DNA of 9,279 nt from Minisyncoccota bacterium (GCA_938010795.1 CALLVB010000108.1:1-9279); one strand, 5' to 3'; positions 1 through 6,846 are shown, counted from the first letter of the stretch. Notes: generated from the sequence alone by a model not told the origin. Numbers and translations are program-made.

Positions 1-37
1 AATTTATTGTCTTTATTAGTCTTTGATGTCTTTATTC
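1..37. repeat. Short imperfect tandem repeat (GTCTTTATT-like)
   Basis: About ten bases, GTCTTTATT or GTCTTTGAT, recur three times at the left edge. Read on the minus strand this gives three AATAAA hexamers (complements of 3-8, 12-17 and 31-36), so it could equally be the poly(A) region of a minus-strand gene ending here. No coding evidence supports that reading. The unit probably continues beyond the window edge. Confidence 0.4.
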
Positions 38-108
38 GGACACAAATACTGAAGTTGACCGAATTTTTGACGGAATACTCTGAATTAGTGTCAAAAAGTT
101 TGGTCCTT

Positions 109-120
109 CGCGCATGCGCG
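109..120. promoter_or_regulatory. NRF-1-type palindrome CGCGCATGCGCG
   Basis: A perfect 12-bp palindrome, CpG-rich inside AT-leaning DNA, that fits the NRF-1 consensus YGCGCAYGCGCR at every position. NRF-1 relatives are conserved in animals (P3A2 in sea urchin, EWG in flies) and bind CpG-rich promoters. A TATA-like string, ATAAATAG, follows about 20 bases downstream at 142-149. No adjacent first exon is recognisable, so which gene it would serve, and in which direction, is unknown. Three CpGs within 12 bases make chance less likely but do not exclude it. Confidence 0.4.
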
Positions 121-1554
121 TTATTTCGGCACTTTACGGTACATAAATAGTGTATCTACTAATTGTCATAGTTATGTACGTACATGAGTAGGAGTTTCTG
201 ATATGCGCTTCGTTTAATGATAGTTGGCTCCTTCAGGTGAGGAGGGCAACTTCACACCTGACGTTCAAACAAATACCTTCTCTAAGTATTGCCGGCTTGA
301 TAATAAGATGAAGAAGTCCCAAATCACAGTTTAGTTTCCTTTAGGGCTCATTTGTGGCGTTATTTTAGCCCTCTCTTAAATTACCTACTGCCTTGTATTC
401 AATTTTTTCGCCCGTAATGTCCACAACAGCATTTCATATGGTTGAGCGTTGGTGAGATCAAAACAAAATCATCAATTCACATGTGTTTCTGACATATGGT
501 TTTCTAGTCCTCCTAATTGGACGACAGTCATATCTTTTTGATATTGACTAACTATACGGTATTTTGCTGAAGCCTAAGTACTCAGTAGTGATGGGGTGGG
601 CTTGACTGGGGTACGTGTCCGCCCCGAAGGTGTGCAACCCCTTCAAAATAAAAGGATTCCCCAAAGGTGTGCGAACGTAAACAGAATTGATATGTTCTAT
701 ACGGTACCGTACATCTACTTTTCTCTGGGGTAAAGTCAACGAACTTTACCAGTAGATCTACCAGCACGTATCTACCATAGAGCTTGAACTCCCGGTCCTC
801 ACCAAAAGGACCGACCTATCTTTAGGCGCGGGAGGAGGTGGAGTTTGAGGCCTCGAAGCTACACAGTGCCACAGTGGAGTCATGTGTGGACCATAGACAC
901 TAGTTCTGTGGTGTGGACACTTGCAATTTGGAACCCGGGAGCATGACTTTTAGCCCAATCACTTGCAGGCTGGTAGACACGTGATCCAGGCTTCGAATGT
1001 GGAGTAGAACAAAGTGCAGGGGTCACAGAAATTGTATGGCGACACCAGGAAAAACATGCACTCTACCGCAAGCTAAAAGCTGACAATAACATTATGACAT
1101 CTGTTTTATTCTGCAATGGGATGGTTAGCATTGGGCTGTTGGTTTACTAGGCCGGCGCAGTGGAGTTAAGGTAATGTAGTAGATTACTTACAAATTATTG
1201 TTTACCGGTATATTTACTTCCGAAATTAGCCAAACAGTCGACAGAATTCCTGCACCATGCCTTTTGCCTACTTTCCTACGCTTTTCTCTGACCTACGGTA
1301 CATATCGAGGCATTGCCCACGGGGGTGTTTAAAATCCGTTTGAAATGCCCGGTAGATCAGATGTGGCAAAACATTTCTTGAATTATCTTCCAATTTCCCC
1401 TTCAAAGTTCGGAAAACGCATGGAAGTTGTGCCGTGGGAAAACTTCCAGCCGTGACCTCTCTTATCTCTGATCAACACCAACCAAATTACTGCTGTGTAT
1501 CTGGCAATATCTGCTTGCACAAAATTAAAGGAATGAAAATTCTTGGGAACTAGC
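121..1554. other. Non-coding stretch, no gene recognised
   Basis: No frame on either strand reads as a convincing protein. The minus-strand open frames at 548-767 and 1383-1604 show no motif or plausible domain. The stretch holds three small hairpins (7-bp arms 233-239/255-261, 8-bp arms at 729-750, 6-bp arms 793-798/808-813), the palindrome ACGGTACCGT at 701-710, one TACCGGTA at 1203-1210 and an E-box CACGTG at 978-983. The segment 773-804 read in minus, and 891-912, share short words (GACCGGGAGT, CCATAGAC, ACTAGTTCT) with the element at 8085-8260 and may be very old relatives of it. Confidence 0.6.
729..750. repeat. Perfect 8-bp stem hairpin
   Basis: GGTAAAGT at 729-736 pairs perfectly with ACTTTACC at 743-750 across a 6-base loop. 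No T-run follows and no gene adjoins it, so a function is not evident. Confidence 0.5.
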
Positions 1555-1928
1555 GGGGGGGGGAGTGGGGTGCAGAGTTGGCCTTTCTTAATTTCGAATT
1601 CCAATTTCGAATTCCATTATGGAGCAAAAAGGAGAGGAAAAGAAATCTGTGCATCTGTAACGGACAGGTTGAAATTGCATGTTTGACATGATGAAAAGCG
1701 TGCTATCCCATTTGCACACCGGGGAACAACGGGGAATTTCAATTTCAATAACTTGTGTCCCAACGGTAGTTCTACGAGAAAAAAATATTGATTATTTTTT
1801 GTATACTAAATTTAAAGAATAAGTTCGTTCTTAAAATATGTCCCCCCCCCCATGTAAAAAGAAAAAAAAATTACAGTTTGTCTTGGGACGTCTCCTAGGT
1901 TAGGGAGGGAACAAGCTCCCCCATTTCA
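1555..1928. other. Low-complexity stretch with G9 and C10 runs
   Basis: A run of nine G at 1555-1563, a run of ten C at 1842-1851 and A-rich tracts around 1852-1871 lie in otherwise unremarkable non-coding DNA. No gene is seen. The homopolymers are likely to be length-polymorphic and prone to sequencing error. Confidence 0.6.
1590..1615. repeat. Exact 13-bp tandem duplication
   Basis: AATTTCGAATTCC occurs twice head-to-tail at 1590-1602 and 1603-1615 with no difference. It lies in non-coding DNA and looks like a recent slippage duplication. Confidence 0.8.
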
Positions 1929-1979
1929 CCCCTCGCCATAGAAATAGAACACGTATTATGTTTGTCTATGCCCCTCGCC
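1929..1979. mobile_element. Small fold-back insertion flanked by 9-bp direct repeats
   Basis: A 33-bp imperfect palindrome (1938-1970, starting ATAGAAATAGAAC and ending GTTTGTCTATG) sits exactly between two copies of CCCCTCGCC at 1929-1937 and 1971-1979. Identical 9-bp words abutting both ends look like a target-site duplication. The minus-strand reading shares the 18-base word CATAGACAAACATAATAC with positions 8194-8211, so both loci contain the same repeat module. It is too short to code for anything and would be a non-autonomous remnant or solo end. The alternative is that the flanking repeat is a chance C-rich duplication. Confidence 0.4.
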
Positions 1980-2400
1980 CACTTTGTTCAAACTAAGGGA
2001 GTGGTTGGAGCAGGGGAAACAATAAATTACTGTTGTTGACAAATGATTACAACTTTTTATCTTGACACGTTCACTTTGACTTCGCAACATTGTTGGTCGA
2101 AATCGTCGAAGTTGTAATATGTGACACATGTGAGACCTCCCTTTAAGTGCTGCCTAATTAACTAAACATGTTTTGCATATCTAGCATGTAAAACACGATA
2201 ACGATGCATGCAGATTGCAGACACCGCAGAGCTGTGCAGTGGCCAACGAGGCACGCGTGTGTGCTCTATTTATGAGATTTATAACCAGTTATAACTAGGC
2301 GACCTCACTAGCAGTGGCTAGCTTCAGGGATTCGAGGAATAAGGGCGAATGGTAGCCAAGATAGAAATTATAAACATTCTCTTTTTATCCTGGATGGTAG

Positions 2401-2429
2401 CAAAGAGCGTAAACTATGAACGCTCTTTG
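2401..2429. repeat. Perfect 10-bp stem hairpin
   Basis: CAAAGAGCGT at 2401-2410 and ACGCTCTTTG at 2420-2429 are exact reverse complements separated by 9 bases. It is the longest gap-free hairpin stem I found in the window. It is not followed by a T-run and lies about 400 bases before the presumed last exon. Confidence 0.6.
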
Positions 2430-2519
2430 ACAGTGGTCTGTTACTTTTGGACGAGCCCAAAAGAACACCTGCACTGCGTATTTAACAGGCGATGTGGCCC
2501 ATCAGGCTTTGGGCAAAAA

Positions 2520-2542
2520 CATATACCCGGTACCGGTATATG
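2520..2542. repeat. Near-perfect palindrome around GGTACCGG
   Basis: CATATACC and GGTATATG flank a GGTACC-type core. The whole is palindromic apart from one extra C. It contains one of the nine exact TACCGGTA octamers (2531-2538). Confidence 0.6.
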
Positions 2543-2805
2543 CCTTCCTTTCTTGGGCTCTTATGTTCTTATTTAGCGACCGGGCTTTGCTTTCTCATAT
2601 CTGCACACACTTATTTCAACCAATGAATTTAATTAGTTTATGGTAACAGCCTATCTGCCCCTCACACCAGCTCGAAGACTCTTGACGAAACTACCGGCCA
2701 ACAGTTAGTTAACTGATTCATGGGCATGATTGTCGCATAAATACAAGTACAAAGTGTTTTATTGTTTTACTTAACAAAATATCTGAGATGAAATTTTGGA
2801 TAACA

Positions 2806-2826
2806 CCTTCATGCCTCTTTTTGTAG
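2806..2826 (+). promoter_or_regulatory. Candidate 3' splice site opening the coding exon
   Basis: A pyrimidine-rich tract ending CTCTTTTTGTAG with AG at 2825-2826, and a possible branch-point word GATAAC about 25 bases before it, fit a metazoan splice acceptor. The exon would start at 2827 and run without a needed intron through the stop codon at 5608. Weaker alternative acceptors end at 2963 (T8 tract, then GAAG) and 3039 (GGTTCTGGTTGCAG). All three leave the ATG at 3050 as the first long-frame start. No transcript evidence is available. Confidence 0.4.
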
Positions 2827-2992
2827 ACTGTGGGGTCTCACGCTGTGAACTAGGTGTACCCAGGTACGCTAGGACTTCCAGGAGAACGGAGGAGAAACTA
2901 CCGGTATAGTTTGTGGAAGACCTCAGATAGTACCGTAGGTGAGGTCAGCACTTTTTTTTGAAGTTGTATTGACGGCTAAGACTGGTATTCAA

Positions 2993-2998
2993 ATGTGA
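2993..2998 (+). promoter_or_regulatory. Start-stop upstream ORF (ATG TGA) in the leader
   Basis: Between the candidate acceptor at 2826 and the main ATG at 3050, the only ATG is at 2993-2995, and it is followed directly by TGA. Such start-stop elements stall or recycle ribosomes and can lower or condition translation of the main frame. Its context is weak (C at -3). The call depends on the mature mRNA including this segment: use of the 3039 acceptor would remove it. Confidence 0.35.
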
Positions 2999-3049
2999 AA
3001 GTTGGGATCTAGTTCAACGGCGTCTGGTTCTGGTTGCAGGATTGCTAGG

Positions 3050-5608
3050 ATGAACACTAGGACCGTGAAAAGCACGTCCACCCAGACTGAGTCTACCTGT
3101 ACCTCCCACAGCGATATCAGTAATCGGCCAACCAAGACTTCAAGGGCAGTACGCTTTTCGAAGTTGAAACGTCCTGGAAAATGCAAAACGTGTGGCAAAG
3201 TCTTTTTTTACTGGCGTGTGCTTCGCATGCACAGAAAAACCCATACCACTACCGGTATACCAGAAAGTGAGGGAAGGGAGAAGCGAATGCCCGGGAACCC
3301 CTGGCAAGGCACAAAAACACCGTTTAAAGGACTCATACAGTATAGTTTGACTACTTATGAATGTGAGTTATGTACAGAAACTTTCACGAGAAAGACACTG
3401 CTGGATGCTCACATGAATCAGAAACACTTGTGCAAACCAAATAGTGTCTACGAGGCCCTGGGAACAAGTACGGATAGCGAATCCGACAAACCCGCTACCA
3501 CTAGATATGGCAAAGCGTTAACTTCCAAGAAAGCGTCGCAAGTTCAGTCACGAGTAAGGAAGGAAAGGTGGACGAGAATTAAAGCTGCTAGGGATTCCTC
3601 TTCCAATCAGGATCAGGATCTAACAAATATCCCAAAAGTGTTTGGGTGTGGACGAAATTTCGTCGACTTGACCCTTGAAATAACTTCGGAGAGCGAAGAT
3701 GAAGAGCCCACTCCCGCAAGACGTCGGAAAGGGCTCACTCACAGAGAAGCCTCTTCGGACATTTCAACAAATGATGTCATCGACTTGACCTTTGCAACAA
3801 CTTCGGAGAGTGAAGATGAAGAGCCCACTCCCGCAAAGCGTGGGAAAGGGCTCACTCACAAACAATCCTCCTCCAGTGACATTTCAAGAAGTGAACCCAT
3901 TCGAGTGCCAGCAATCGTGGTCACTAGGCAAGGGATGTTCAATATCCATTTGGAAACCCATCCACCAGAAACGCCATTCCAATGCGAAACCTGTGGAGAT
4001 ACCTTCCCTACGAAAACTAGTCTCGAGAGACATCATATGACGAGTACGCATGTAGCCGAGCACTACCTTCCTGCCACTTTCACCACACCACACGGAAACG
4101 CAAGTACACGGGATAGGGGTATGACTGGAAAGGTTGCTGAACGTCCTAGCACCCCTCCAGGCAAAGGGCACCGGTATAGAAAAACCAAACAGCAAGGACA
4201 CACGGCAGGAAGACAGTTTAAAAGCGCATTCAGCCGGGCCAATATTTTGAAAAGGAAAAGGCACGGCCCATCATCCACTCCCAAAGAACAGACATTGAGA
4301 GTGCACCTGAAGACAAAGCCATTCAAGTGTAATATCGGTATTTGTGACAAAGAACTCACTACTAACCGGGACTTGGAGGTGAAAAAAAGGAACCATACTG
4401 GAGACATGACACACAACTGCAAACTTTGTGCAGATGCCTTCCGCACAAGGTATTTTTTAAAGCAACATCTAAACCAGAAGCACGGTATTGCCAGTGACTT
4501 TCTATGTGAAATGTGTGGCATAGGCTTTGCTACGAGAGATAGGCTGTGGGTCCATTTGGGAAAACATACCGGAGAGAATTATTTCAAGTGCAACACTTGT
4601 GGAGAGGCCTTCCCCTCCAGATACTACCTAAAGAAACATAGATCTACGCAAATTAGCAATTCTGATTCAGCTTCATCGGAAAAGCAGACGAACACTGGTG
4701 CCACTTCCACAAGCGTTCCCCCCATCGCTGTGCCATATACTGCGGGGCCTTCTACAAACGTTTCTCCCGATTGGGAAAAGCAGACGAACACTGGTGCCAC
4801 TTCCACAAGCGTTCCCCCCATCGCTGTGCCATCTGGAAATGCAGTTTCACCGGGAAATACTACAGGGCCTTCCACAATCGTTTCTCCCAAAGCCGGGATC
4901 TTGAGCACATTGGATGTAAATATAAAGCAAGAACGTCCGGAAATTTTCCTGAGGAGACTGGTTAACGGTAAACCCTGTTTGCTGTGTAAAAAGAGACAGC
5001 CACTGGTAACGTTTTGTAAGCCGGAGGAATATGCCGACTATCTTTCGTACGTAAAAGCCGAATCGAGTGCAGGCAATCCAGACTGCGAAAGGCAGCAACA
5101 GCAAGTACAGGTACCGGTATGTGGGGAGATGGAAATTAAGCCTGAACATGTAAAGGATGAGTTGAATGCAGATGCCCAAGAGTGCCAAAGACAGACAAAC
5201 AGGGAGCAACAGCAGGTACCGGTAGATGTACATGAGGGCATCGAAGTGAGACCTGAACAGTCTCCAGCTGATGCTAGCCTGTCTGATGGTGGAAGCGAAT
5301 ATACAATCGTATCAGAGTGTAATGCTACTGACGACGAGGAGGAGGCAGCTAGCTTTAATTTTGATCCAACGAAATTCGTGACTACTTCGCACTGCGGTCA
5401 GGTGGACGAGGCTTTCAGAACTTTTGACGAGATGGAGCCTATGCAAAATTCTGAGTCATCACCGGAGAGTGATCATGATTTCGAGGGTCATTTCCTGGAG
5501 GTTGTAGGTCCTTTGCCCAAGGGAGTAAGTGAGAAGGAAATGTCAGATTTTTTCCAAAAACACCGACGGGACTGCGACGAATGTAAGCGGATGCTCGAAG
5601 ACACATAA
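3050..5608 (+). CDS. C2H2 zinc finger protein with tandem SUMO-interacting motifs
   Basis: This frame encodes 852 residues in one exon. The start is the ATG at 3050 (A at -3). The frame is open back to a TGA at 2996, but no earlier in-frame ATG exists. Canonical C2H2 fingers lie at residues 45-65, 105-126, 312-334, 457-478 and 486-506. A sixth at 514-534 ends in Gln instead of His. Residues 427-449 are a degenerate finger (C-X4-C, Lys for the first His). Residues 205-280 are two tandem copies of a module with VDLT or VIDLT followed by SESEDEE, matching phospho-regulated SUMO-interacting motifs. Residues 544-610 are a Ser/Thr/Pro-rich repeat. The tail has SUMO-acceptor consensus IKQE (625), VKAE (668), IKPE (696) and VKDE (701), then an acidic region. 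A basic LKRKRH at 400-405 may be a nuclear localisation signal. There is no KRAB, BTB or SCAN box. Inferred role: nuclear SUMO-linked regulator. Target and orthologue are unknown. Confidence 0.9.
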   Translation: MNTRTVKSTSTQTESTCTSHSDISNRPTKTSRAVRFSKLKRPGKCKTCGKVFFYWRVLRMHRKTHTTTGIPESEGREKRMPGNPWQGTKTPFKGLIQYSLTTYECELCTETFTRKTLLDAHMNQKHLCKPNSVYEALGTSTDSESDKPATTRYGKALTSKKASQVQSRVRKERWTRIKAARDSSSNQDQDLTNIPKVFGCGRNFVDLTLEITSESEDEEPTPARRRKGLTHREASSDISTNDVIDLTFATTSESEDEEPTPAKRGKGLTHKQSSSSDISRSEPIRVPAIVVTRQGMFNIHLETHPPETPFQCETCGDTFPTKTSLERHHMTSTHVAEHYLPATFTTPHGNASTRDRGMTGKVAERPSTPPGKGHRYRKTKQQGHTAGRQFKSAFSRANILKRKRHGPSSTPKEQTLRVHLKTKPFKCNIGICDKELTTNRDLEVKKRNHTGDMTHNCKLCADAFRTRYFLKQHLNQKHGIASDFLCEMCGIGFATRDRLWVHLGKHTGENYFKCNTCGEAFPSRYYLKKHRSTQISNSDSASSEKQTNTGATSTSVPPIAVPYTAGPSTNVSPDWEKQTNTGATSTSVPPIAVPSGNAVSPGNTTGPSTIVSPKAGILSTLDVNIKQERPEIFLRRLVNGKPCLLCKKRQPLVTFCKPEEYADYLSYVKAESSAGNPDCERQQQQVQVPVCGEMEIKPEHVKDELNADAQECQRQTNREQQQVPVDVHEGIEVRPEQSPADASLSDGGSEYTIVSECNATDDEEEAASFNFDPTKFVTTSHCGQVDEAFRTFDEMEPMQNSESSPESDHDFEGHFLEVVGPLPKGVSEKEMSDFFQKHRRDCDECKRMLEDT
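3662..3889 (+). repeat. Tandem duplication encoding two SUMO-interacting motif modules
   Basis: Two units, starting at 3662 and 3779, lie 117 bases apart. The 37-base block 3683-3719 matches 3800-3836 with a single silent change (AGC/AGT Ser). Each unit encodes a hydrophobic-D-L-T core, an acidic-serine stretch SESEDEE, then PTPA, a basic patch and KGLTH. Conservation is strongest in the acidic and PTPA part, while the flanks have diverged. The duplication is in frame and lies in the long linker between fingers 2 and 3. Confidence 0.85.
4678..4888 (+). repeat. Two-copy repeat encoding a Ser/Thr/Pro-rich linker
   Basis: The 59 bases at 4678-4736 are identical to 4774-4832, a 96-base spacing. 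The similarity continues more loosely, with TTTCTCCC ending both units at about 4768 and 4888 and the second unit carrying an insertion of roughly 20 bases. Both encode KQTNTGATSTSVPPIAVP followed by GPST-V-SP. Perfect nucleotide identity over 59 bases points to a recent duplication or gene conversion. The unit is directly C-terminal to the last finger and looks unstructured. Confidence 0.9.
5084..5275 (+). repeat. Diverged two-copy tail repeat with SUMO-site decay
   Basis: Residues 679-709 (5084-5176) and 712-742 (5183-5275) align as C-x-R-Q, a Gln-rich run, QVPV, then E-(I/V)-(K/R)-P-E and a final A-D-A. Both units contain the octamer TACCGGTA in the same coding position (Val-Pro-Val). In unit 1 the core is IKPE, a SUMO-acceptor consensus. 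In unit 2 it is VRPE, so the lysine has been lost or was gained in only one copy. VKDE is likewise present only in unit 1. Confidence 0.7.
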
Positions 5609-5647
5609 GCAGCGTACACCAATGCGTACTGGCTACCTCATTGGTTA

Positions 5648-5659
5648 ACACACGTGTGT
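5648..5659. repeat. 12-bp palindrome ACACACGTGTGT after the stop codon
   Basis: Perfect palindrome containing an E-box core (CACGTG), 40 bases downstream of the stop codon. The nearby 3' sequence 5697-5712 is rich in GGTACC and TACCGTAC words. In RNA it could form a short hairpin, but the loop would be too tight without unpairing the centre. Confidence 0.5.
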
Positions 5660-5750
5660 AGTACCCAACGACATGGATAAATTATTCAACGTCATTGGTA
5701 CCGGTAGTACCGTACTGTGTACCTCGTTGAATGCTACTAAGTCTTGGTAA

Positions 5751-6200
5751 CACAGACACTACATAGAGATTCTCCATGACTTTGCTAGGATTGCCTTGGA
5801 GAGCGAGGCAACTGTGCTTCCTGAATTGCCAGCGACAAGTGATACTGAGAGCCCGGGGCACCGCCGAGTGGGTGTGTAGGGGTTTTCAAACTTTTCATAA
5901 ATTTTCATACAACCAAGGTGTTTGTACTGGATGTGGGCTTCAGAGTTTTATCATGCTATGTTGCCAGTGGAGAAAACTGTGATGACTGCTTGGAAACTAC
6001 AATAGACAACTGCACGTATTTCTTGCTAGAGCATGGATTGCAATATTTAATATCCAGGGAAATCAAGGTACCAGATGATGTTCTGCTGAGCTAAAGCAGA
6101 GAACTGACCAACGCGTGAAGGGATACAGAAACATTGGCTGGAAAAGTATAATGAACTGTGCTCCATTCCTCACAGAAACTTGGTGGTGTTGCACGTTTCA
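5751..6200 (+). pseudogene. Possible eroded coding segment, frame-shifting open frames
   Basis: Protein-like translation passes between frames. Open frame 5751-5876 includes DFARIALESEATVLPELP and ends at TAG 5877. Another, 5849-6091, includes SGENCDDCLETTIDNC and EHGLQYLISREIKVPDD and ends at TAA 6092. A third, around 6112-6200, includes KHWLEKYNELCSIPHRN. No single frame is open throughout and none has a well-placed ATG. This could be a decayed gene, short exons with introns I cannot place, or the 3' untranslated region of the zinc finger gene with chance open frames. I do not recognise the family. Confidence 0.25.
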
Positions 6201-6261
6201 GCGTGACATGCTATCTTTACCATATCTGTGTATCAGTATCAAAGCTAACCAAACAGCGAGG

Positions 6262-6267
6262 AATAAA
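6262..6267 (+). terminator. Candidate poly(A) signal AATAAA
   Basis: This is the first plus-strand AATAAA after the stop at 5608. It is followed within 30 bases by GT-rich sequence (GTTGTTGT, then GGTATGTG), as expected of a cleavage and polyadenylation region. Using it would give a 3' untranslated region of about 0.7 kb. Another AATAAA is at 7148-7153. Confidence 0.4.
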
Positions 6268-6294
6268 TTCATCAGTTGTTGTAACTACCGGTAT

Positions 6295-6310
6295 GTGCAT
6301 ATATATGCAC
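6295..6310. repeat. 16-bp perfect palindrome GTGCATATATATGCAC
   Basis: Perfectly self-complementary over 16 bases, starting two bases after one of the TACCGGTA octamers (6286-6293). The function is unknown. It would extrude as a short cruciform or serve as a dyad binding site. Confidence 0.6.
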
Positions 6311-6824
6311 AGGAACCCGAAAGACAAGAAACACTTCCATTGATATAGCCAGAACAGAAGAAGAGTTCGTACCACATACTTAGACCGCATCGCATCCGCA
6401 CATGCGAGAGCGGCGGGTTAAAGTATATGGTTCGTACAGAGGCGGGAGCCCATGTTCATATCAAGGAGAATCGTCCATCGTGTTCCAGAGACATTACACA
6501 TTTAGGCAACTTAGCTGTCAATAGTGCCACAGAATTCTGGAGATTACTTTGCAAATGTTGCTCGTAAGAGAGAAATATTCAATTATTCATCTTAGCTGTG
6601 TGAAAGGTGACGTATTGCACGCTGGAAATGTCGGCAAAATAGATTGCCTGTCACTGAGAAGTGCTCCTAGGCATAGGAAATTACAGATACTTATTGTTTA
6701 AAACAAAAAGCGAACCTGTTAAAACATGAACGAGGATATGTCAGCTAAAGAAGTTTACCGACCTAAATAATCACGCTGAACCATGTGTAATCCCACTTTT
6801 TGTTTGTTAAGAATATTTTCGCAT

Positions 6825-6846
6825 AGATGAGAGTTAGATGAGAGTT
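6825..6846. repeat. Exact 11-bp tandem duplication
   Basis: AGATGAGAGTT is repeated head-to-tail without change at 6825-6835 and 6836-6846, in non-coding DNA. Confidence 0.8.

Larger units (their letters stand above)
1980..2805. other. Non-coding stretch upstream of the zinc finger gene
   Basis: No convincing gene. A plus-strand open frame from 2349 to 2576 has low-complexity, motif-free content and is probably chance. The stretch contains a tight inverted repeat (TTATAAC, CA, GTTATAA at 2279-2294), a 10-bp stem hairpin at 2401-2429 and a near-perfect palindrome at 2520-2542. The word ATGGTAGC is repeated at 2349-2356 and 2394-2401. If the zinc finger gene has upstream exons they could lie here or beyond, but I cannot identify them. 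Confidence 0.5.

Noticed and set aside
773..804. tRNA or tRNA-derived SINE head on the minus strand (GGGAGTTCAAGCTC)
   Set aside because: It is B-box-like, but no A box, acceptor stem or cloverleaf can be drawn. It more likely reflects a distant copy of the repeat seen at 8085-8260.
1383..1604. 73-codon minus-strand open frame
   Set aside because: It runs through a G9 homopolymer and a 13-bp tandem duplication, and its product has no motif.
2349..2576. 75-codon plus-strand open frame
   Set aside because: It spans a hairpin and a palindrome, has no recognisable domain, and its length is within chance expectation for non-coding DNA.
3002..3049. Extending the zinc finger protein 16 codons upstream to TTG at 3002
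   Set aside because: TTG is not a plausible animal start here. The extension contains a splice-acceptor-like GGTTGCAG, and the ATG at 3050 has A at -3. The upstream part could be coding only if an earlier exon is spliced in at 3039.
3884..4264. Long minus-strand open frames opposite the zinc finger gene (3884-4264, 4063-4521, 4847-5233)
   Set aside because: They are complements of the real coding frame, with no motif of their own and no splice or start support.
6112..6200. Resemblance of ELCSIPHRNLVVLH to the helix C to strand 4 region of protein kinases
   Set aside because: Only a few residues match, no glycine loop, lysine or catalytic loop is present nearby, and the surrounding frame is interrupted.
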